DNA of 7,129 nt from Deltaproteobacteria bacterium UBA6930 (GTDB lineage Bacteria > Myxococcota_A > UBA9160 > UBA6930). The notes under the pieces are model-generated. The model had not been told where the DNA came from and ran no database searches. It saw only the letters and a list, made by a program, of their open reading frames with translations. The position numbers and the translations under genes are program-made. How positions within the stretch are numbered: position 1 is the stretch's first letter; each line of letters starts with the position of its first letter. Shown piece by piece: positions 1-5,233 of this stretch. The stretch is taken from positions 1 to 7,129 of the forward strand of contig DKAI01000154.1 of NCBI GenBank assembly GCA_002450755.1, in the 5' to 3' direction.

Positions 1-17
1 GTCCTTTGCTCAGAGGA

Positions 18-27
18 CTTGCGCAAG
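18..27. repeat. 10-bp perfect palindrome upstream of the MoxR gene
   Basis: CTTGCGCAAG reads the same on both strands. It lies about 70 nt upstream of the MoxR start codon. A symmetric site like this could bind a dimeric regulator, but a single short palindrome is also expected by chance, and the reading frame of the downstream gene stays open across it, so it may even be coding. No matching -35/-10 pair was recognised around it. Confidence 0.2.
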
Positions 28-62
28 CTCCTACAAATCGCCGAAACTCGCTCGACCACAAA

Positions 63-79
63 GACTTCACTAAGAAGTC
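63..79 (+). repeat. Short hairpin just upstream of the MoxR ribosome binding site
   Basis: GACTTC (63-68) and GAAGTC (74-79) form a perfect 6-bp stem around the 5-nt loop ACTAA. The hairpin ends 7 nt before the GGAG ribosome binding site of the MoxR gene. It has no following T-run, so it is not a standard terminator. It may be a leader hairpin or simply chance. Confidence 0.25.
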
Positions 80-86
80 ATCGACC

Positions 87-90
87 GGAG
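87..90 (+). promoter_or_regulatory. Ribosome binding site that sets the MoxR start
   Basis: GGAG is followed by a 6-nt spacer and the ATG at 97. This favours ATG 97 over the in-frame TTG at 19, whose upstream AGAGGA sits only one base from the codon. Confidence 0.6.
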
Positions 91-96
91 ATCTTA

Positions 97-978
97 ATGT
101 CGGAAAATTCTGAATTTTTTCGCTTTCGGGGGACCGAAGGCTACATCGCATCCGAACCGCTTATCGATGCGGTCAACTGTGCACTGGCACTTGAAAAGCC
201 CCTATTAATTAAAGGCGAGCCCGGTACGGGGAAAACTCTCCTAGCGAGACACGTGGCGGAAGGCCTTGGCATGCCGATGGAATCTTGGAACATCAAGTCT
301 ACGTCAAAAGCAACTGATGGCCTTTATGTGTATGACACTGTTCAAAGATTGAACGATGCCAGATTTGGTGACGGAGATGTTTCCGACATCCGGCACTATA
401 TAAAGTATGGACCGCTCGGCACAGTGTTCAGAGCCGAAAATCGCCACGTATTACTTATTGATGAAATAGACAAAGCCGATTTAGAGTTTCCGAACGACAT
501 CCTACATGAATTGGACGAAATGCGTTTCGATGTAATGGAAACGGGAGACGAGATTGTTGCTAAAGAGCGACCTGTTGTAATCGTCACTTCGAACAATGAG
601 AAAGAACTTCCAGATGCGTTCCTTAGACGGTGTGTATTTCATTTCATTGAATTTCCCGAGAGAGACCTGATGAAAGAGATTATTGATGTACATCACAAAA
701 ACCTGGATACTACCCTTCTAGATCAAGTACTCATAAAATTTTACTGGCTAAGAGAACAAGAGGAATTAAGAAAAAAGCCTTCCACATCGGAACTCATTGA
801 TTGGATTTCAGTACTTTTAAGAGGCGGAATAACTGTGGAACAAGTGAACGAACACATACCGTTTCTCGGGGCACTTCTAAAAAATGAGCAGGATACCGAG
901 GCGATGCAACGCTTTGACGAAGCGGGGGGTGACATGCCTAAAGCCTGGAGTGATCTCGGACCTCGTTACAACCAGTAG
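97..978 (+). CDS. MoxR-family AAA+ ATPase
   Basis: This 293-residue AAA+ ATPase of the MoxR family (COG0714) is expected to be a cytoplasmic hexamer that uses ATP hydrolysis to remodel or mature a partner complex. The sequence shows Walker A GEPGTGKT at residues 40-47, Walker B VLLIDEID at 118-125, a sensor-1 TSNN at 164-167, an arginine-finger region LPDAFLRRC at 171-179, and a conserved STSELIDW helix at 229-236 in the C-terminal lid. Length and N-terminus (an RFxGTxxY opening before the ATPase core) fit the short MoxR class paired with CoxE-like VWA proteins. I recall this as resembling the CoxD or PA2707 type, but did not test it. The ATG at 97 was chosen for its GGAG site. The frame is open to the left edge, and a TTG at 19 would add 26 basic residues with no family match. 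The gene stops 17 nt before its VWA partner, so the two are almost certainly co-transcribed. The client is unknown. Confidence 0.93.
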   Translation: MSENSEFFRFRGTEGYIASEPLIDAVNCALALEKPLLIKGEPGTGKTLLARHVAEGLGMPMESWNIKSTSKATDGLYVYDTVQRLNDARFGDGDVSDIRHYIKYGPLGTVFRAENRHVLLIDEIDKADLEFPNDILHELDEMRFDVMETGDEIVAKERPVVIVTSNNEKELPDAFLRRCVFHFIEFPERDLMKEIIDVHHKNLDTTLLDQVLIKFYWLREQEELRKKPSTSELIDWISVLLRGGITVEQVNEHIPFLGALLKNEQDTEAMQRFDEAGGDMPKAWSDLGPRYNQ

Positions 979-981
979 TTG

Positions 982-989
982 AAGGAGGT
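982..989 (+). promoter_or_regulatory. Strong Shine-Dalgarno for the VWA gene (GTG start)
   Basis: AAGGAGGT is a near-perfect complement to the 16S rRNA 3' end and sits 6-7 nt before GTG 996. It decides the non-ATG start and suggests that the second gene of the pair is translated efficiently on its own rather than by coupling. Confidence 0.8.
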
Positions 990-995
990 AAGAAA

Positions 996-2189
996 GTGTT
1001 TCTCGACCTTTTCTATCAGTTGCGAGACGAGGGAGTCCCCGTCGCTATCCAAGAATGGTTGACACTTATGCAGGCCATCGCAGAAGGACAACACGGCGGA
1101 AGCCTAATGCGGTTCTACCATATTTCGCGGGCGACTCTCGTCAAGAGTGAAACTTATTTTGATTCATTTGATCGTGTTTTTTCACGGGTTTTTCAAGGAG
1201 TAGAGGGAGAATTCAAAATTGAAGACGAGGTTTTAGCATGGCTCAACGATCCCAAAAATCATCAAGCGCTAACTGAAGAACAGCGAGCGATGCTAGAACG
1301 TCTTACTCAAGACGAACTAATGAAGAAATTCCTTGAAACTTTGGCGGAGCAAACTGAGAGACACGATGGCGGCGGAAAATGGGTAGGTACCGGCGGACGC
1401 TCACCATACGGTAACAACGGAGAACATCCCACGGGAATACGAGTGGGCGGAGAAAGTAAAAATCGTAGTGCCATGAAAGTATGGGACGAACGTCGTTTCA
1501 TGGGGTATCGAACTGATCTGACCATGGATCTTAGGCAAACAAAGGTTGCTCTAAAAAGATTACGACAACTAACACGGATCGGTCCTGAGGACGAACTAGA
1601 CATTGACGCAACTATCGATACTACCTGCAAGAATGCGGGAGAAATTGAACTTGAATTTCGCGCGGAACGGAAAAATCAAGTTCGACTTTTGCTACTCATG
1701 GACGTGGGGGGAACGATGGACCCGTACTATGAGCCTGTCAGTCGTCTGCTAACCGCGCTTCATGAAGAACGGGGCCTTCGAGATTTCAAGGCATACTACT
1801 TTCACAACTGCATCTACGACCACCTTTACAAGACCGCAGACATGAACTCGCGAAAATCTCTTCCCACTGGTGATATTCTCCGCAAACTAAACCATCGATG
1901 GAAACTATTGGTGGTCGGTGACGCCGCGATGAACCCTGCTGAGCTATTAGAGCCCTACGGCAATATAGACCCTCGGCTGGAGGGGGATACTCCAGGTATA
2001 AAATGGCTACATCGACTAAATGATCATTTTGAACGAAGCGCATGGCTAAATCCAGATTCACAAAAACTCTGGGGACACACGCACACGACTAGAATCATTC
2101 AAAACCTTTTCCCGATGTTTCACTTGAGTGTTGATGGAATTTCAGAAGCTGTACAGGCTCTCATCGGTGCTAAAACATCGCTACACTAA
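996..2189 (+). CDS. CoxE-like VWA-domain protein, MoxR partner
   Basis: This 397-residue protein matches a CoxE-like VWA family (COG3552/COG3825 type) encoded next to MoxR ATPases. Such VWA proteins are thought to bind a metal ion and act as the adaptor linking the ATPase to its client. The N-terminus (FLDLFYQLRDEGVPV) and the helical region to about residue 115 are typical. A Gly-rich linker follows at 123-152 (HDGGGKWVGTGG, then GIRVGG), a signature of this family. The VWA core begins around 225 with LLLLMDVGGTMD. The MIDAS-like motif is D236-x-G238-x-T240 in place of classical DxSxS. T291 (PTGD) and D309 (VVGDAAM) are candidates for the other metal-site loops. The ending TRIIQNLFPMFHLSVDG is also family-typical, so the protein is complete. 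It starts at GTG behind AAGGAGG, 17 nt after the MoxR gene. No carbon monoxide dehydrogenase or other obvious client gene lies nearby. The function of this subgroup is not established. Confidence 0.9.
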   Translation: MFLDLFYQLRDEGVPVAIQEWLTLMQAIAEGQHGGSLMRFYHISRATLVKSETYFDSFDRVFSRVFQGVEGEFKIEDEVLAWLNDPKNHQALTEEQRAMLERLTQDELMKKFLETLAEQTERHDGGGKWVGTGGRSPYGNNGEHPTGIRVGGESKNRSAMKVWDERRFMGYRTDLTMDLRQTKVALKRLRQLTRIGPEDELDIDATIDTTCKNAGEIELEFRAERKNQVRLLLLMDVGGTMDPYYEPVSRLLTALHEERGLRDFKAYYFHNCIYDHLYKTADMNSRKSLPTGDILRKLNHRWKLLVVGDAAMNPAELLEPYGNIDPRLEGDTPGIKWLHRLNDHFERSAWLNPDSQKLWGHTHTTRIIQNLFPMFHLSVDGISEAVQALIGAKTSLH

Positions 2190-2242
2190 ACGGGGCAGTA
2201 CAGCATCCATAGCTGGCCGTCCTTAAAAGTCCGAAGAAACTA

Positions 2243-2266
2243 GAGCGCTCTCTTAAGGTTGAGCGC
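2243..2266. repeat. Inverted repeat in the gap before thyA
   Basis: GCGCTC (2245-2250) and GAGCGC (2261-2266) form a 6-bp stem with a 10-nt loop. The left arm is itself part of the palindrome GAGCGCTC (2243-2250). No T-run follows, so it is a poor intrinsic terminator for the VWA gene. It could be an operator or leader structure for thyA. The rest of the 103-nt gap (2190-2292) holds no promoter I can identify with confidence. Confidence 0.3.
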
Positions 2267-2283
2267 ACGAACTAGAAGGGAAA

Positions 2284-2288
2284 AGAGG
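2284..2288 (+). promoter_or_regulatory. Ribosome binding site of thyA
   Basis: AGAGG lies 4 nt before the ATG at 2293 within a purine-rich stretch (AAGGGAAAAGAGGGAGG) that runs right up to the start codon. The second GGAGG directly abuts the ATG and is too close to serve, so pairing probably uses the upstream part. Confidence 0.5.
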
Positions 2289-2292
2289 GAGG

Positions 2293-3087
2293 ATGAAGAC
2301 CTACCTGAGCCTGCTACGAGAAGTAAGAGATCAGGGAATTCCCAAGCAGGACCGAACAGGAACAGGAACGCTGAGCCTTTTCGGCGCACAATTGAGATTT
2401 AATTTGAGTGAAGGATTTCCGGCCGTAACAACCAAGCTTCTTCATTGGCCATCCGTAGCACATGAACTTCTATGGTTTATTCGAGGAGAAAGCAACGTCC
2501 GCTACCTTCACGAACATGGCGTAACCATTTGGGATGAGTGGGCAAGCCCCGAGGGTGACCTCGGTCCAGTCTACGGGGTACAGTGGCGCTCGTGGCCTAC
2601 ACCCACAGGAGAAGCCATCGATCAACTACAGAACGTCATGCATGAAATCAAGAACAACCCTAATTCGAGACGACTTCTTGTTAGTGCGTGGAACGTGGGG
2701 CAGTTGGAAAAGATGGCCTTACTTCCCTGCCACGTTATGTTTCAGTTCTACGTTGCACAGGGGAGGCTTTCTTGTCACCTCTACCAACGCAGTGCAGATA
2801 TATTTTTAGGTCTTCCTTTTAATATTGCCTCATATGCGTTACTGACCGAAATGATTTCTTATGTAAGTAACCTCGAACCGGGAGACCTCGTCGTTTCTTT
2901 AGGCGATGTGCACCTCTACAACAACCATCTGGCCCAAGCGGATCAGCAGCTAGAAAGAGAACCTTTTTCACCGCCACGGCTTGAAATTAATGGAAACATA
3001 CGAGCGCTAGAAGATTTTGCGTTTGAAAACTTTTCTCTTTCAAATTACAAACATCATCCGAAAATCACAGCTCCTGTTGCCGTCTGA
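2293..3087 (+). CDS. thyA: Thymidylate synthase
   Basis: This enzyme converts dUMP plus 5,10-methylenetetrahydrofolate to dTMP and dihydrofolate, the only de novo route to dTMP in organisms using ThyA. The protein is 264 residues, exactly the length of E. coli ThyA, and aligns to it without obvious gaps. Visible active-site residues are R21 in QDRTGTGT, E58 in HELLWF, W80 in TIWDEW, R126/R127 in NSRRLLVSAWN, catalytic Cys146 in LLPCH, R166-S167 and D169 in YQRSADIF, N177 in PFNIASY, and H207/Y209 in HLYNNH. The C-terminus ITAPVAV matches the mobile tail that closes over the substrate. Position 168 is Ala where E. coli has Cys, a common variant. It is probably transcribed from its own promoter in the 103-nt gap after the MoxR/VWA pair, with which it has no known functional link. 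No dihydrofolate reductase gene follows. The next gene is convergent. Confidence 0.98.
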   Translation: MKTYLSLLREVRDQGIPKQDRTGTGTLSLFGAQLRFNLSEGFPAVTTKLLHWPSVAHELLWFIRGESNVRYLHEHGVTIWDEWASPEGDLGPVYGVQWRSWPTPTGEAIDQLQNVMHEIKNNPNSRRLLVSAWNVGQLEKMALLPCHVMFQFYVAQGRLSCHLYQRSADIFLGLPFNIASYALLTEMISYVSNLEPGDLVVSLGDVHLYNNHLAQADQQLEREPFSPPRLEINGNIRALEDFAFENFSLSNYKHHPKITAPVAV

Positions 3088-3146
3088 CTTAACGCCCATA
3101 ATTAACGGTCGCGGACCTATCCCACGCAACAAAGAAGTAGTCAGTA

Positions 3147-4709
3147 CTAATCCTCTCGGCCAAAGACCTCATCAAGGTGCTCCGAGGGTAGCGGCTCAGA
3201 GAAAAGCGATCCTAATACCGAGACAATTACAGAAGCCCCACCTCCTAAGGTCGCGCACGCAAATGGATTCGGGCTTTGAGAGGAGAGCCAAGCTAAAACA
3301 CCTTCCTCTCCGTGAATCCCCCCACTCTTCAGTACAATAAATACGATCGCGCCGGCAAAAAAACCCAGAAGAGCTCCCATACGGCTTAACCTACGCCAGA
3401 AAACACCCAACATGAACGGACCCGCGAGTGCGGCCATCATGCCCCCTATTCCAGCCCACACCAAGAGGGCGACGTTTAAATCTTGGAATGCCCAAGCCAT
3501 TCCCATGGCTCCTATCAGCACAAGAGCAGTGGCTATTCTGCTTATTCGAAGTGACAACTTATCAATATAAGCTTCTCCTCGATTCTTGTGATAACGAGGG
3601 GCGAGAGAACAACGATAGATATCGTTCGCAAAAATCTGCGACGCCGACACCGCCAGACCATCGGCAGTCGACATAACGGCAGCAAGAACCCCAGCACCTA
3701 GCAGTGCGGCAAGCCACGATGGGAGAAGAGTAATGAAAAGTGCAGGGATTGAATAGTTAGGTCCGTACTCACCCGTCAGCAACTCGTCCCCTAGGACTGC
3801 TCGAGCCAGAAGACCACCAAGTGCAAGACCAGGCATAAGAAGTCCCAAAACGAAACTCAGGGTCATAAACCGACGCCTACTTGCATTGTCTTTTAAGGCC
3901 CAGAGTTTATTTCCGATATGAGGCAGCATTCCTAGCGGAAGGTGCGCCGCAAAAATGGCAAAAACATCCCATGAAGAACCTACAATGGGGCTTTTTGGAT
4001 TAAAAATCTTCGTAGTATCAGGATCAAGTGATTCGAGGCGATTTAGAACTCCACCCAGACCACCATCTACCCCGAAACCAAACAGAAACATTGCGATCAC
4101 ACCCAGGGCAATAATAATCATCAGCGCGCCCTGGATTCCATCGGTGAGAATGTCTGCGTGGGCACCACCAATTGCAATGTAGACGAGAAGAACGCCACTG
4201 GTGATCGCCAACGCGTAAAATTTGGGTATTCCCATCATTTGCTCGAACATCACCGTTCCCGCCAAGAGCTGACCCGCAAGATAAAACAAAAGAAGAAGAG
4301 AAAATATTGCAACCGAAAGTCTCAAAAGCTCCGACTGGTATCGGTCGCCCAAGTATTCAGGTATCGAACGATTACCAAAGATACGCCCCGCACGCGTTAC
4401 AGCACGCAAACAAAGCAAAATCCCTCCGTATACTCCCAATGGATAAATAACGGCGTACCACAAGCCTGAAAGACCCACCTTGTAGGTGATTGCGGGGAGA
4501 CCTAAGAAGGTTGCTCCGCTCGCAGTCGTCGCTACTAACGCAAAGGATAAAAATATCGCTCCGTAGCTACCTCTCGCCGTGGCAAAGTCATCCCCACTTT
4601 TTACTCGACGCATACCGAGGACGCCGCACACGGCCATAATCCCGATGTACATGAGAAGGAAGACCCAGGACCACATCCTCAAATCACCATTGGGTTCAAC
4701 CATATCCAT
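3147..4709 (-). CDS. Sodium:solute symporter (SSS family, PanF-like)
   Basis: This 520-residue inner-membrane transporter is of the sodium:solute symporter (SSS) family, with a LeuT-type fold, importing a small organic solute with Na+. About 13 hydrophobic segments can be seen, at roughly residues 13-33, 49-70, 81-103, 131-157, 163-182, 193-213, 247-264, 282-305, 321-345, 388-408, 412-437, 443-461 and 484-503. Family signatures include ATTASGATFLG (60-70) in TM2, GGAHADILTDGIQG (181-194) around the TM5/6 junction, and VMSTADGLAVSAS (345-357) in TM8, where S347/T348 are candidates for the Na2 sodium site. The pattern resembles pantothenate permease PanF in several stretches, but the substrate cannot be assigned: sugars, proline, acetate and pantothenate members look alike at this level. 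The start is ATG 4709, with GGAG four bases upstream. The ATG at 4703 is an equally placed alternative two codons in. It converges on thyA with 59 nt between stops and diverges from the small exported protein. Confidence 0.93.
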   Translation of the reverse strand: MDMVEPNGDLRMWSWVFLLMYIGIMAVCGVLGMRRVKSGDDFATARGSYGAIFLSFALVATTASGATFLGLPAITYKVGLSGLWYAVIYPLGVYGGILLCLRAVTRAGRIFGNRSIPEYLGDRYQSELLRLSVAIFSLLLLFYLAGQLLAGTVMFEQMMGIPKFYALAITSGVLLVYIAIGGAHADILTDGIQGALMIIIALGVIAMFLFGFGVDGGLGGVLNRLESLDPDTTKIFNPKSPIVGSSWDVFAIFAAHLPLGMLPHIGNKLWALKDNASRRRFMTLSFVLGLLMPGLALGGLLARAVLGDELLTGEYGPNYSIPALFITLLPSWLAALLGAGVLAAVMSTADGLAVSASQIFANDIYRCSLAPRYHKNRGEAYIDKLSLRISRIATALVLIGAMGMAWAFQDLNVALLVWAGIGGMMAALAGPFMLGVFWRRLSRMGALLGFFAGAIVFIVLKSGGIHGEEGVLAWLSSQSPNPFACATLGGGASVIVSVLGSLFSEPLPSEHLDEVFGRED

Positions 4710-4735
4710 CGGACTCCATTCTTAAAGCCAAAACA

Positions 4736-4741
4736 ATTTTA
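4736..4741 (-). promoter_or_regulatory. Possible -10 box for the symporter gene
   Basis: On the minus strand TAAAAT matches the sigma-70 -10 consensus at five of six positions and would start a transcript with a leader of about 20 nt before ATG 4709. No good -35 hexamer was found at the right distance, so it is a weak call. Confidence 0.3.
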
Positions 4742-4782
4742 CTTTGTAAGGACTGCCATCGGCTCCGATCATCGAAGCGTGT

Positions 4783-4788
4783 TAAGAT
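4783..4788 (+). promoter_or_regulatory. Possible -10 box for the small exported protein gene
   Basis: TAAGAT matches four of six -10 consensus positions. It would place the transcript start at about 4795-4799, that is at or just before the ATG at 4799. This would make the mRNA leaderless or nearly so, consistent with the absence of any Shine-Dalgarno before that ATG. No -35 element is evident. Confidence 0.25.
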
Positions 4789-4798
4789 TCGCACAGTT

Positions 4799-5218
4799 AT
4801 GAGATATATCCATCTATTCCTAGTCGCATCTTTTCTCGCTTTCTTCATCACCACAGAGGTTGGGTGCGGAGAAAGGATGGAACGTCGAGCAAGAATTTCT
4901 CGTTTTACTGACTCTCCTCTAATTCCGATTGGAAGAGCCGAGCGCGACATGTCAGGGAAAATCACTTATCGACTATCTAGCCTCGAGCAAAAGACGGAAG
5001 ATGAAGTCTATGTAGACATCGAGGTGATGAACGGTACGGCCAGAGGATTTCGTAGTGCATCCTGTGTAATTACATTTCTTGGTCGTGATGGTGCTAGAAA
5101 GCGGGTACGGTGGAACATGGGACCCCTTAAGGAAAGTGAGCATAAAAGGGTAAATCTTCGTACGGACGTTGATTACAAAGTGGAGGATATCCAGGTTTCA
5201 CTTCAAACTACAATGTAA
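4799..5218 (+). CDS. Small predicted exported protein, possible lipoprotein
   Basis: This is a 139-residue protein I do not recognise by name. Residues 1-22 form a signal-like segment: a single Arg, then a hydrophobic run LFLVASFLAFFITT, then TEVGC with Cys23. This resembles a lipoprotein cleavage site, but Glu at -3 instead of Leu/Val/Ile is off-consensus. The mature part is polar, and from about residue 70 shows alternating beta-strand patterns (VYVDIEVMNGTARGF, ASCVITFLGRDGARKRV, DIQVSL). A strand-N-x-T-strand-F-x-x-DG-strand layout of this sort is typical of small Ig-like beta-sandwich domains such as FxLYD, or of YcfL/DUF1425 lipoproteins. That family link is inference. No Shine-Dalgarno precedes ATG 4799. 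An internal ATG at 4877 has a good one (GGAG at 4868-4871) but would remove the signal segment. Its stop lies 15 nt from the convergent TPR gene. Its location would be the periplasm or a membrane surface if the signal works. Confidence 0.7.
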   Translation: MRYIHLFLVASFLAFFITTEVGCGERMERRARISRFTDSPLIPIGRAERDMSGKITYRLSSLEQKTEDEVYVDIEVMNGTARGFRSASCVITFLGRDGARKRVRWNMGPLKESEHKRVNLRTDVDYKVEDIQVSLQTTM

Positions 5219-5233
5219 AGGGAACAGGAAGTC

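Noticed and set aside
19..96. N-terminal extension of the MoxR protein from TTG 19
   Set aside because: The ATG at 97 has a well-spaced GGAG, and the family's usual N-terminus begins just after it. The extra 26 basic residues have no recognised match.
1307..1630. 107-codon open frame on the minus strand inside the VWA gene
   Set aside because: It lies wholly antisense to a strongly conserved coding region. Its product is Ser/Arg/Pro-rich with no recognisable domain, typical of a shadow frame.
97..2189. The MoxR/VWA pair as CO dehydrogenase maturation genes coxD/coxE
   Set aside because: The family resemblance is real, but no cox structural genes are visible and many non-cox genomes carry such pairs, so no gene symbol was assigned.
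3112..3122. GGTC/GACC hairpin between thyA and the symporter gene
   Set aside because: A 4-bp stem with a 3-nt loop and no T-run is too weak to call a terminator.
3138..3149. TAGT/ACTA hairpin at the end of the symporter gene as a terminator
   Set aside because: The stem is only 4 AT-rich base pairs and overlaps the stop codon. The following minus-strand sequence is pyrimidine-rich but has no clean T-run.
3017..3340. Open frame on the + strand overlapping the thyA end and the symporter end
   Set aside because: It overlaps two well-supported genes in other frames, and its product is low-complexity and unlike any family.
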